Assembly (NCBI RefSeq): GCF_000242455.2
Contig: NC_019892.1
Span: 2,604,001-2,668,000, forward strand
Origin: Singulisphaera acidiphila DSM 18658
GTDB taxonomy: Bacteria > Planctomycetota > Planctomycetia > Isosphaerales > Isosphaeraceae
Direction: 5' to 3'
Length of the DNA: 64,000 bases
Part shown: positions 17,288 to 25,850 of the stretch, piece by piece
How the letters are laid out: each line of letters begins with the position of its first letter
How positions within the stretch are numbered: the stretch's first letter is position 1
The notes under the pieces: generated by a model
The model's database searches: none
What the model was told of the DNA's origin: nothing
The model's input: only the letters and a program-made list of their open reading frames with translations
Made by a program: the position numbers and the translations under genes

Positions 17288-18499
17288 TCACTTGACCGAA
17301 ACGATCGGCCGACTTTCAAAGTAGACTTTGAGCTTCAGAAAATGCTTCTCGAGAAGATGCCAGCTTAGCCAGGCCATGGACAGAGTGGAACCCGTGGCCA
17401 GCGCCACGTAGACGACACGTTCGATCGCGACCGAGTCCGTCCAGGCCGCCACTCGTGCGGGGAGGGAAAGTCCATCGGAAACGAGGATGAATATCGAGTT
17501 ATAGACGTAGATACCGTAACTGTAGCGTCCCAGTGATCGCAGGAAGCCCAGATTGAAGAAACGGGTGAGCGGAGTCACCTGTGTGGTGGCCACGAGCAGG
17601 ACGATCAAGGAGGCGAAGAAGAGGTCGAGCAACAAATAGCCCAAAGTCTGAACCATGGAATCATGAAACCTGAGTCCAACTCGCCAAAGGGCGAGCAAGA
17701 TGAGAGCGGTTCCGCTGAGCGTTGCCCCCTTCCTGGCGAGAGGCACGATGGCATCAAGTCCGCGCTCCCCTCGGATCACCAGCGCAAGAAGGGCCCCGAG
17801 CGCGAGCCCATCCATGCGGCTGAGCGTCAATGTGTATGCGCTCAAGACGAGTCCCTGCCGGACGAGCCCGATCCTGACTACGAAGGCGATCGCAATTAGG
17901 GCGAGGCAGACCCGGACGGACGACTTCCGATCCAGAGTGAATACGACCAGGGGCCAGACGAGGTAAAAGTGCTCCTCGACAGCCAACGACCAGAAGTGGC
18001 TCAAGGGAAACCATTTGCCTTGAAGCAAGATGAGAAGGTTGGTGCTGTAGGTCCAGAGCCAGGGCCAGGCGTGTTCAATACCCTTGAATCCATCGGTCCA
18101 TCGGTTCATCCAGGGAAGGAGTCCGAACAGGACCAGGAGCGTGCCGTAGTAGAGCGGGAAAATCCGGAGCGCTCGACGCATGTAAAAGTTTCGAAATCGA
18201 TGCGATGCCGAGCGGGTATCGTAGAGGATTCCCGTGATCAGGAAACCGGAGAGAACGAAAAAGAGATTGACGCCGCACCAACCGACCGTCGTCAGCTTGA
18301 AGAGGAGCCTGGAATACAAGCTCTGCCCCGACATGCCCATCGTGAAGTGATAGCTCATCACCAGCAAGATGGCCAAGCCGCGGACACCATCCAGGACCGT
18401 CCAGTGTTTGGCCAGGGAAGCGGGCGCACTCCCATTGCCCACCTGCAAATCTTTTGCCGGGAACGGATGCGGCCGATCGACTTCTTGATGAATTCGCAT
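17288..18499 (-). CDS. Acyltransferase 3 family membrane protein (OafA/YrhL-like)
   Basis: The 403-residue product has about ten hydrophobic helices and the acyltransferase-3 hallmarks: the N-terminal DGVRGLAILLVMSYHF (catalytic-type His in the first helix) followed by NLFFVLSGFLITG, and AVEEHFYLVWP in mid-protein. These enzymes move acetyl or other acyl groups onto extracytoplasmic sugars, peptidoglycan or lipids. The first ~30 residues are hydrophilic, and no strong ribosome binding site precedes ATG 18499, so a slightly later start is possible. No glycan biosynthesis genes are nearby to name an acceptor. Confidence 0.88.
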   Translation of the reverse strand: MRIHQEVDRPHPFPAKDLQVGNGSAPASLAKHWTVLDGVRGLAILLVMSYHFTMGMSGQSLYSRLLFKLTTVGWCGVNLFFVLSGFLITGILYDTRSASHRFRNFYMRRALRIFPLYYGTLLVLFGLLPWMNRWTDGFKGIEHAWPWLWTYSTNLLILLQGKWFPLSHFWSLAVEEHFYLVWPLVVFTLDRKSSVRVCLALIAIAFVVRIGLVRQGLVLSAYTLTLSRMDGLALGALLALVIRGERGLDAIVPLARKGATLSGTALILLALWRVGLRFHDSMVQTLGYLLLDLFFASLIVLLVATTQVTPLTRFFNLGFLRSLGRYSYGIYVYNSIFILVSDGLSLPARVAAWTDSVAIERVVYVALATGSTLSMAWLSWHLLEKHFLKLKVYFESRPIVSVK

Positions 18500-18719
18500 G
18501 TGATCGTCCGTGATCGTGGTGCGTGCCTCGTGATCCGTCGTTGGTGCGACTCGACGTCCGTTGGCATCGGGCGGGAGTCACTCAAGCTGAATTTATCGAA
18601 TCACCCCCGGCTGGTCTACCCGGCTCCGACCGGCCGGTAGGGGCGATGGCGATCACGCAGTTCAGTACGGCCCAGGCGAAATGAACGATTTGTGGGGCCA
18701 CGGCTTGAAGCGAAGGGGG

Positions 18720-18748
18720 GGGCCGCTCGGCTCATCAGCGAGCGGCCC
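18720..18748 (-). terminator. Hairpin downstream of the LEDR-motif gene
   Basis: A 10-bp GC stem (18720-18729 with 18739-18748) closes a 9-base loop, 8 bp beyond the stop of the minus-strand gene ending at 18756. There is no T-tract. Confidence 0.55.
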
Positions 18749-18755
18749 GACGGAT

Positions 18756-19292
18756 TCAACTCTGCACGACGCGAAGCGTGAATTGTCCGGAGACGGGGCC
18801 TCCGACCGGCGAATTCCGCAGCCGCGGCTTCAGGCTCAGGGTGGCGACCCCCTGGGTTCCGATCAAGGAGGCGAGTTTCGGGGGCGCGGCGAGCACCGTG
18901 TAATTGAGTTGGGTGGAGGTCGGCGTCCGTGATGTCAGGTCGGTCGTGGGACCTGTCACTTCGGTTACGATATTTCCCCCTGCCTTACGCGCAATGAGGG
19001 TGAAAATCCCGTGGGTGTTGGTTGAGGAAGGGGGCAAGGAGGGATTGGAGGCCAGCGTGCCCGCAATCTTAGCATTTCCAAGGCCGGGAACACGCGCCGA
19101 ACCCGACAGAGTTAACTGGGATTCACCACCGGGAATTCCGGCGGGAGTCGCGTTGTATCGACCGGTGAACGTGGCCCGAAGCCCCGTCGGAGCGGGCGCG
19201 GCACGGTCGACAATGGCCGAGACATGGCTCAATGCAATTCGATCTTCGAGGGCCCATTGTCCGGACGGACGGAATTGGTGCTTGACTCGCAT
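18756..19292 (-). CDS. Secreted protein with planctomycete LEDR-type N-terminal motif, unknown function
   Basis: The 178-residue product starts with a basic, hydrophilic stretch followed by WALEDRIALSHV, close to the LE(D/P)R-x-LL(S) N-terminal signature seen in many exported planctomycete proteins, which replaces a normal signal peptide. The rest is Ser/Thr/Gly-rich and strand-forming, with short hydrophobic beta segments (YTVLAAPPKLASLIG, GVATLSLKPRL) suggesting a small beta-sandwich. AGAGG precedes ATG 19292 by nine bases. No enzyme motif is visible. It is divergent from the interrupted hydrolase at 19680. Confidence 0.72.
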   Translation of the reverse strand: MRVKHQFRPSGQWALEDRIALSHVSAIVDRAAPAPTGLRATFTGRYNATPAGIPGGESQLTLSGSARVPGLGNAKIAGTLASNPSLPPSSTNTHGIFTLIARKAGGNIVTEVTGPTTDLTSRTPTSTQLNYTVLAAPPKLASLIGTQGVATLSLKPRLRNSPVGGPVSGQFTLRVVQS

Positions 19293-19679
19293 GCTCGTTA
19301 ACCTCTTTCGATGTCACGTCATTGGAGGTGGGTGGATTGGGACCCATTCGCATGGCAAGACGTCCCAATTCTGTCGAAAACCAACCCATCAAAAACATTA
19401 CCACGAGAATTTCTGGCAATCTAGACAGAATAGGCCCTTTCAGGAAAAGTTACGCGAACTTTGCCGATTAGTTTGTTTTTTTAGATTTCTTCGATTTTGC
19501 TGGCGATGTCCGTGCATTTGCGATTGAACCGACAGGACTTGCAACGGCGATTCGACCGCCCCATGCTGGGTTTGCTTCTGAGCAGGGCATGGGTTTGGTA
19601 TCCGATTTGACGTCTCAAGTGGGGCGCAAGCAGGCGTCGGTCATTCCACCGCATGATCCATAGAAACCGGAGAACATTG
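19293..19679. other. Divergent intergenic region
   Basis: This 387-bp region separates the LEDR-motif gene (-) from the interrupted hydrolase (+) and must hold both promoters. Part of it (about 19380-19500) is clearly more AT-rich than the flanks. GGAGA at 19669-19673 serves the hydrolase start. No ORF or repeat is supported. Confidence 0.5.
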
Positions 19680-20212
19680 ATGATGATTCGTGACTCGGAG
19701 CAGTCAAGGCGCTGGGGAAGTTCGCGGGGGCTGGTCGTGACTTCGATCCTGGCTTGCTCATTGGCTTCTCCCTACACCCTCCGACCAGGCCTTGCCGGTG
19801 ACAATGTCGCCGTTGTCGACGCCGTTACAGCGGCCCCTGTTCCGCGTCTTCCTCGCGACAATTTGCGGCTCTATCACGATGCCGATTCTCACGCGCAGCC
19901 GGTGCGGAGTGTCGATGACTGGCTGCTGCGTCGGGCCAAGATCGTCGCGGGGGCGGAAGCGATCATGGGCCCCCTTCCCGGCCTCGAAAAACGCTGTACG
20001 TTGGACATGAAAGTCGAGGAGGAACTGGATTGCGGTCGGTATGTGAGGCGGTTGATCACGTACGCCTCGGAGCCTGGCTCCCGCGTTCCCGCCTATCTCT
20101 TGATTCCCAAGTCGGCTCTCGGCCCCCAAGGAAAGCCGGCCCCCGCCGTGCTCTGCCTACACGGCACCGATAATGTCGTGGGACATGGCACAGTGGTCGG
20201 TGTCGGGAACAA

Positions 20213-20220
20213 GAAGAATC
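20213..20220. repeat. 8-bp target-site duplication, left copy (IS66)
   Basis: GAAGAATC directly precedes the IS66 left end and is repeated exactly at 21741-21748. Confidence 0.95.
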
Positions 20221-21740
20221 GTAAGCCTTCAGCGGAACTCAGCGATGGGCACGGGCATGGGTGGCAACTCATCGGTGCGTAGGTAGGCGCGAATCGCCTC
20301 GGTTACGGCGGAGACGGGATTGTGGCCGCGTTGCTTCAGCGTGCGGAAGACGCTCATCAGAATCGCCTGAGTCTCGGCCCCGTCCTCGCTGCCGTTGGCG
20401 TAGCTGTTCTTCCTCGCGATTACGGCCGGGCGGATTTGACGCTCGCCGTGATTGTTGTCGAACGGGACTTCGGGATGGTCCAGGAATGTGAACAACTCGG
20501 ACGCATGCCGCCGCAGTCGTTTGATCAAGCGGCGGGCGTGCTGGTGCTCCCAGGGTTGGGCCAGCAGTTCGCGCAACCTCCCGTCCAACCGCTGCCGGCG
20601 CGAGGTGAACGCCTTCGTGGAGAGTTCCTTCCGCCGCTTGCTCAGGCGGATCGAGTCGCGGATCAACCGCTTCAATTGCTGGGAAAACGCCGGCCAGTCG
20701 CCGCCGGGCTTGTGGTAATGTTGCGTCCGCTTCAGGTCGCGCAGCAGGTGCGGCAGACATTTCTGTTTCTGCTCGCAGACGACCGTGTTGTAGGCACCCC
20801 AAAAGTCGGTGACCAACACACCGGTGAATTCCTTCTTGAAGAACCGCTTCAACGCCGGACTGCCCCGCCGCCGGTCAATCATGTAATACGTGACGTCCTT
20901 CGAGGCGAAACACCACAACCAGTAGGTCGTGCCGTTGACTCGCCAACCGGTCTCGTCGGCGTGCAACACGGCGCTGTCGAGGGCTTGGGTCTGAATCTCG
21001 AGGTACCAGGCCCGAAGGATTTCCCGCAGCCGCCGCCACATCTGGATCAGGCCGCCGGAAGACAGCTTGAACTGGAGGTGGAAATTGAAGACGTCGATGA
21101 TCTGGGCCAGCGTGGTCCCCAGCAGGTAGTGGAGCCAGGCCGAGAGGACCACGACACGGAGACCGATGGTCGAGCCGGACAAGGCGTCGGGGACAGTCGG
21201 TTCGACGGTGGTGCGGCAGTGCGGGCACCAGGAGCGATGGATCGTGTGCTCGGTGACCACCGGCGTAATGTCGACGGGGATGTCCTCGATGACGCGGGTC
21301 CGGGAACCACGGCAGGGTCGCACCGGCCCGTGACACTTGGGACAGGCCGAGAGGGTGTGCTCCTCCTGGCGATCGATCCGCGTCGGCGCGGGCCGATGCA
21401 GGCCGGGATGTCCCGGCCTGGCCCCTTTGGGTTTGGCCCGTCCCTTGGCGGGTGGCTTCGCGTAAGGCGGAGTCTGTCCCGAAGGCGCCGACGGGTCCGT
21501 ACCGATCGGCACGCCGACCTTCTTTTCAGCCAGTTGCTTGGCCAAGTTCAGGAGCGCGAAGACGACCGCTTCCTGGCCCTGCTGAAAGATCAGCGTGGCT
21601 TGCTCGGCCGTCAGTTGCGGACCGAGAACAGTCAGCAGGGATGCCACATCAAGGGTGTCTGAACCCGTCGTTGCCATGGGCATAGTGAAATGGAGCGGTC
21701 CTCAGATTGCAAGACGAACTGAATTCGGCGGAAGGCTTAC
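20221..21740 (-). mobile_element. IS66-family insertion sequence, complete, 1520 bp
   Basis: The ends are imperfect inverted repeats starting GTAAGCCTTC (20221) and, reversed, GTAAGCCTTC (21740), matching at about 19 of the first 23 positions. The element has the 8-bp duplication typical of IS66 and carries only the DDE transposase, without the TnpA/TnpB helper genes of long IS66 members, so it resembles the single-ORF ISBst12-like subgroup. Intact ends, an intact transposase and a perfect duplication point to a recent insertion. Confidence 0.93.
20229..21683 (-). CDS. IS66-family transposase
   Basis: The 484-residue product has the IS66 order: an N-terminal leucine-zipper-like and Lys/Pro-rich linker, a zinc-binding pair (CPKCHGPVRPC and CPHC), then the DDE core with HADETGWR (first Asp), VTDFWGAYN (second Asp) and FDNNHGERQIRPAVIARKNS (Glu, the strongly conserved C-terminal block). 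It fills the element and is on the opposite strand to the host hydrolase. Full length with no stops suggests it is active. Confidence 0.96.
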   Translation of the reverse strand: MPMATTGSDTLDVASLLTVLGPQLTAEQATLIFQQGQEAVVFALLNLAKQLAEKKVGVPIGTDPSAPSGQTPPYAKPPAKGRAKPKGARPGHPGLHRPAPTRIDRQEEHTLSACPKCHGPVRPCRGSRTRVIEDIPVDITPVVTEHTIHRSWCPHCRTTVEPTVPDALSGSTIGLRVVVLSAWLHYLLGTTLAQIIDVFNFHLQFKLSSGGLIQMWRRLREILRAWYLEIQTQALDSAVLHADETGWRVNGTTYWLWCFASKDVTYYMIDRRRGSPALKRFFKKEFTGVLVTDFWGAYNTVVCEQKQKCLPHLLRDLKRTQHYHKPGGDWPAFSQQLKRLIRDSIRLSKRRKELSTKAFTSRRQRLDGRLRELLAQPWEHQHARRLIKRLRRHASELFTFLDHPEVPFDNNHGERQIRPAVIARKNSYANGSEDGAETQAILMSVFRTLKQRGHNPVSAVTEAIRAYLRTDELPPMPVPIAEFR

Positions 21741-21748
21741 GAAGAATC
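21741..21748. repeat. 8-bp target-site duplication, right copy (IS66)
   Basis: GAAGAATC repeats the left copy at 20213-20220 and restores the hydrolase frame when one copy and the element are removed. Confidence 0.95.
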
Positions 21749-22389
21749 GGCAGTATGCGAGTGAACTCGCGGAGCGCGGATTCGTGACGCTTGCCCCTAA
21801 CTATCCGCTTCTTGCCAAGTATCAACCTGACCTGAAGGCGCTTGGCTGGCAGAGCGGCACGCTGAAAGCCGTCTGGGACAATATTCGGGGCATTGACCTG
21901 CTTCAGTCGCTCCCCGCTGTGAAGCCAGGGGCCGTCGGCGCGATCGGACACTCGCTCGGTGGCCACAACGCGATCTACACGGCTCTGTTCGACGACCGGA
22001 TCCAGGTTGTGGTCTCGAGTTGTGGACTGGACTCGTTCCTCGACTACAAAGGGGCCAATGAGGCACTCTGGATGCCCGAGCAAGGTTGGGCCCAGACGCG
22101 GTACATGGCGCGGCTGTCAGGCTATCGGAATCGTCTCAAGGACATACCATTCGACTTCCATGAACTTGTCGGAGCGCTCGCACCTCGGCATGTTCTGATT
22201 GTTGCTCCCTTGCACGACGCGAACTTCAGCGCCGAGAGCGTTGACCGAGTCGCGGCGGCGGCAAGCCAGGTCTATCAGCTCTACGGCCAGCCGTCGCGAC
22301 TACAGGTTGAGCACCCGGACTGCGACCATGACTTTCCCTCGGAGATGCGCGAAAAGGCGTACGGACTGTTTGAAGCCGAACTAAAGTAG

Positions 22390-23020
22390 CCTTCAGAGAC
22401 ATGGCTCTACTTCCCACCGGCGAGAGCAATTCAACACTCCCCACATGGCCGTTCTGAGCCATCTGTCCTCCGTAGTCCCAACAAGGCTGCCGTTCATCGC
22501 CACGGCCCTTCGGAGCGCCTTGGGACTCGTGCGCTTTACCATGTCATGTGTGATTTCGAGCACTCCCGCTACGATTGGGCGGGTGTGCTCGCCCGGTCGC
22601 GAACGGCTCTGGGGCGGCAAGCACTCGCCCTTCCAGGGCTGGCATGGCCTGCCTGAATTTCGAAAAGTTGTGTGAAAGTTACTCGATCTGAATTTTTTGG
22701 GACCATTTTCGTTCGGACTGTCGCACTAATTGGATGTCGGGCCCAAACGAACCGAGCCGCCCCGACGACGAATGCTCGTTGACGAATAGTAAAGACGTTA
22801 TGTTGATGTCAATGTTGATGCCATTCTAGGGCGTGATCCCCGTTTGGCCGAGTACCCCTGCGCCTCGAATCTCTCAAGTTCGCCGGCTTGATCGCGGCAT
22901 CACGTTGCGCGTGGGTTTGTTCCGCCTGTCCGATCGCCCCCGCTGGTGGATCGCAGGCGGCGATTGATATTGGTTCGGAATTCATACTCTTCCATCTCTT
23001 CCCGGCAAAAGGAGACAGCG
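22390..23020. other. Intergenic region
   Basis: This 631-bp stretch follows the broken hydrolase and leads to the Gly/Met-rich protein gene. Small ORFs on both strands lack start signals and recognisable sequence. AAAGGAGA just before 23021 is the ribosome binding site of the next gene. No repeat or RNA gene was seen. Confidence 0.45.
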
Positions 23021-24718
23021 ATGGCCTCGCTCGTCCGTGCGCTTTATTTGGGGTCGCTGGTCATGTCGTGCCTCCTGCTCAAAACGGTCCCCGTCGTTGC
23101 TGCCGACTCTCCAAGCGTCGAACTCCCCGGTCAGGAACAGGTCGTGGGTGACTCTGTAGCGGAGGGGCTCACGGCGGGAACCCGGGAGACTGCGCCCGAG
23201 GATAGCGTCGCGATCGACGTCCTCGAAGGGCTTCGATCCCGGCAACTCGCTGTGGTGGCCGAGGGCACCGGAGATGGGCGAATGATCCTCTCTCTGACCA
23301 ACCGAACCCAGAAAAAACTCCGTGTGGTTCTTCCTCCGGGGCTGGTCGCGTCCGGGCTCACCGGTCAATTCGGTGGTATGGGGGGCGGCGGTCGCGGCGG
23401 GCGTGGTGGCCGTGGCGGAGGCGGCGGCGGGATGGGCATGGGTATGGGTATGGGGGGCGGCATGGGCGGTGGTGGCATGGGCATGGGCGGTGGTGGCATG
23501 GGAGGAATGGGTGGGGGCGGTGGGATGATGAGCAGCGGGACGATGCCGGCGTCGATGGGGATGATGATGGTGGGCCGACTGATCATGTCAATGGTAGGCG
23601 AGCGTGATAGTTGGGATCAGACAACGCTGATGTCGGGGATGATGGGCGGCGGCGGAATGGGCATGGGTATGGGGGGGATGGGGACGGGTGGAATGGGCAT
23701 GGGTATGGGCGGGCGTGGAGGAGGGTTCCGCTCCGTTCCCGCCGGCCGGGCGCCGGAGACGACACTCAAGGTGAAGGAGACGCGCCGCCTGTCGACGATT
23801 GCGATCAGTCTTGACGGGCCGAGGGACGACGAGCAGGTGAACGTTCCCGCCAAAGGGGAGCGGCTCCGCTTGGGCGAGATCGGTCAGCTCAAGCGGGGAA
23901 CGCGGACCGAGCATGTCCTGAATCGACTGGGGGCAGAGAAGGTTCCCGAGCCCGTGGCTCAGCTTGTTCTCTGGAACGTTGCGGCGGGAGTCGATTGGAC
24001 GCAGGCGGCACGGCTCTCGCGGTCTTGGGCGAATTCAGCGGAGCTTGCGTTGGCGAAGCAGTTTGTCTCGCGTCTTAACGCTGAGGGCGTTGCGGCCGGG
24101 ACGCCCGACACCGGCCATCTCTTCTGGGAGGAAGTGAGGCGGGATTCCGACGCCGACTCGCTGGCCGCCGCAATGACCGCGCTGTTGCAGAAGCATCTTG
24201 TGCTTGGTCTCAAGCCCGAACGCGGCGTGCCGACTTCGCCTCCTGGACCTGCGTTGTCCTGTCGCTTCACCATTGAAGCGGGCAAGGTGAGCGTCGCTCT
24301 CGCCAAGTCGGATGCGCAGGGGCGGAGCTGGAGTTCGCTCGGTTCCTTGGTGATACCGGTCAGCGCGCTCGACGCCGGCCTCGACCAAGCAGCGATCGAG
24401 TCGAAGGCGGCCGAGGTCATCGACGCGATGTCGGCAGGCTTACTTGGCAAGATCGCCCGTGCTGAACTGGTCAAGGGGCCGAAGGTGAAAGGGAAAGACA
24501 CGTATACCGTCCGGGTCGACAACGGTTCGCCGCTGATCGTGAGCGGGTTGGCCATCGCAGGGGCGGAGTCGTCGAAACCGATCCCGTTCACCGCGCTGGG
24601 GGGCCTGAGTGTGTCGCCATTGACATCGTTGAAATTGCCCGTGACGCCGGAAATCGTCGAGCAGCTTGGTCTGAAACAGCGCGTTCGGATCGTCGCGGCA
24701 GACCTCGACGGACTTTGA
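23021..24718 (+). CDS. Secreted Gly/Met-rich low-complexity protein, unknown function
   Basis: From ATG 23021 (with AAAGGAGA upstream; the frame is open earlier but without signals) the product is 565 residues. It has a signal peptide (MASLVRALYLGSLVMSCLLL, cleavage after VAA). Two tracts of Gly-Met repeats (GMGMGMGGG, GGMGMGGGG) at about residues 118-175 and 205-230 are separated by a short hydrophobic segment. The C-terminal ~330 residues are globular, Lys/Val/Leu-rich, with no catalytic motif. Met/Gly tracts resemble those of Met-rich Cu/Ag-binding or elastic/phase-separating segments, but no metal genes are adjacent. It converges on the HEAT-repeat gene with a hairpin between. Confidence 0.75.
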   Translation: MASLVRALYLGSLVMSCLLLKTVPVVAADSPSVELPGQEQVVGDSVAEGLTAGTRETAPEDSVAIDVLEGLRSRQLAVVAEGTGDGRMILSLTNRTQKKLRVVLPPGLVASGLTGQFGGMGGGGRGGRGGRGGGGGGMGMGMGMGGGMGGGGMGMGGGGMGGMGGGGGMMSSGTMPASMGMMMVGRLIMSMVGERDSWDQTTLMSGMMGGGGMGMGMGGMGTGGMGMGMGGRGGGFRSVPAGRAPETTLKVKETRRLSTIAISLDGPRDDEQVNVPAKGERLRLGEIGQLKRGTRTEHVLNRLGAEKVPEPVAQLVLWNVAAGVDWTQAARLSRSWANSAELALAKQFVSRLNAEGVAAGTPDTGHLFWEEVRRDSDADSLAAAMTALLQKHLVLGLKPERGVPTSPPGPALSCRFTIEAGKVSVALAKSDAQGRSWSSLGSLVIPVSALDAGLDQAAIESKAAEVIDAMSAGLLGKIARAELVKGPKVKGKDTYTVRVDNGSPLIVSGLAIAGAESSKPIPFTALGGLSVSPLTSLKLPVTPEIVEQLGLKQRVRIVAADLDGL

Positions 24719-24766
24719 GAGGGCCGGCCGTCCCGTTTCGTCGAAACGATCTCCGGTCTTTGAGAT

Positions 24767-24805
24767 CAGCCTGCCGCTCCTGCCCCTCAGGGGATTGGCA
24801 GGCTG
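24767..24805. terminator. Hairpin between convergent genes
   Basis: A 9-bp stem (24767-24775 with 24797-24805) encloses a smaller CCCCT/AGGGG stem. It lies 49 bp after the stop of the Gly/Met-rich gene (+) and 77 bp beyond the stop of the HEAT gene (-). Confidence 0.6.
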
Positions 24806-24881
24806 GTGCCGACTTGAAAGGCCGGAGTCATGAATGCAGATTTGCTAATAAGATTTTCTCTCAATTCCAAGCAAGCAATTC

Positions 24882-25835
24882 CTAATGTGGAATTGCGGAA
24901 TTGATTAAGCCTCGGACTTTCTCGATCTCTTCCTTGGTATAGCGCCTGGCCTCGGAGAGGCTGAAGTCGACCTTTAACGCGAGGCGGCGGATGAATGCGT
25001 CGACGGCATCATCACAGAGTCGACGACGCTGCTCGACCCCGATCGGTGCACCGCTCCCTGTTTCTCTCGGGTCGTCGAGCGTTGCCTTCAATTCGTGCAA
25101 GACCTCGGGAGCATCGATCTCGCGGAGGACTGCCAGGAGGAAGGTGAGCTCGTCGAGTCGACCTCGATGGATGGCCTCGATGAGTTGCTTTCTTGCGCCC
25201 GGGGCTCCGATCCGCGAGAGGGCGACGGTTGCGGGTAGTGACCTCGGAACGGGGGCCGGAGCCGTTTCCAGGGCGACTTTTTCGCTGGGGGGCTGGGCTT
25301 GCCCGGCTCGAAGGACGTTCTCGGCCTCCTTGCCGGGAAAATAGGCGAGCAGGAGCAAGGCGGTGGCGGAGGGGTTGCCATGTCGCACGCTCTTGCAGAG
25401 GGCCACCCCCAACGTGGTCCGTGCCACGATCGTGGAAAGATCGTCACGCTCATAGAGACTCGTGGCGGCGCGTTCTTGAATGTCCGCCGACTCGTCGTTC
25501 AAGGCCTGCTCCAAGAGGGGGAGCGCAGCCGCACCATCGACCACTTTCAGCAAGATCACCACTTCTCGCCTGATCGATTCGTCAGGGTCGTGCAGGTAAG
25601 GAGTGAGGGCCGGTATGATGTGGGGGCCCAGTCCTTGCAATTCGGTCAGGAGAGTCGAGTCGCCCTGCCTCGCCGCCTCGAAGGCTTTGTTGACCTTGGC
25701 GGCAATCACTTGAGCCTGTCCCGACTCGTTGGATTCGGTTGCCATCGCGTCAGACCTCCAGGATAGGGCGGCCCCTCCGTCGATCGCTGTCATCGCCACG
25801 AACAACACCGTGGCGCAGCGGTGAGCTTTGCCCAT
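24882..25835 (-). CDS. Secreted HEAT-repeat protein
   Basis: The 317-residue product has a plausible signal peptide and HEAT-like repeats: LLTELQGLGPHIIPALTPYL, DESIRREVVILLKVVDGAAAL and ALNDESADIQERAATSLY fit the paired-helix pattern with Asp/Arg at the turn, continuing through the middle as TVALSRIGAPGARKQLIEAI and FLLAVLREIDAPEVLHEL. The C-terminus is charged and helical. HEAT solenoids bind proteins and no enzyme motif is present. It starts 15 bp after the stop of the metallopeptidase gene on the same strand, with GGGAGG before ATG 25835, so the two form an operon and may act together. Confidence 0.82.
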   Translation of the reverse strand: MGKAHRCATVLFVAMTAIDGGAALSWRSDAMATESNESGQAQVIAAKVNKAFEAARQGDSTLLTELQGLGPHIIPALTPYLHDPDESIRREVVILLKVVDGAAALPLLEQALNDESADIQERAATSLYERDDLSTIVARTTLGVALCKSVRHGNPSATALLLLAYFPGKEAENVLRAGQAQPPSEKVALETAPAPVPRSLPATVALSRIGAPGARKQLIEAIHRGRLDELTFLLAVLREIDAPEVLHELKATLDDPRETGSGAPIGVEQRRRLCDDAVDAFIRRLALKVDFSLSEARRYTKEEIEKVRGLINSAIPH

Positions 25836-25850
25836 GAACCATGCCTCCCG

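Larger units (their letters stand above)
19680..22389 (+). pseudogene. Alpha/beta hydrolase (dienelactone/acetyl-xylan-esterase-like) interrupted by IS66
   Basis: Two gene halves flank an IS66 element. The 5' half (19680-20220) encodes a signal peptide and the hydrolase strand-turn region ending APAVLCLHGTDNVVGHG. The 3' half (21749-22389) begins RQYASELAERGFVTLAPNYP and holds the nucleophile elbow GHSLGG plus HPDCDHDFP, which carries the catalytic His. Removing the element and one 8-bp target copy joins ...GNKKNR to RQYASEL with no frame change, giving about 394 residues from ATG 19680, which has GGAGA upstream. The split puts the nucleophile and His in a separate, probably untranslated fragment, so the gene is inactive in this genome. 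The substrate would have been an ester, possibly of a plant or algal polysaccharide. Confidence 0.9.

Noticed and set aside
23365..23586. Pro/Met-rich minus-strand ORF
   Set aside because: It is the antisense of the Gly/Met repeats in the plus-strand gene.
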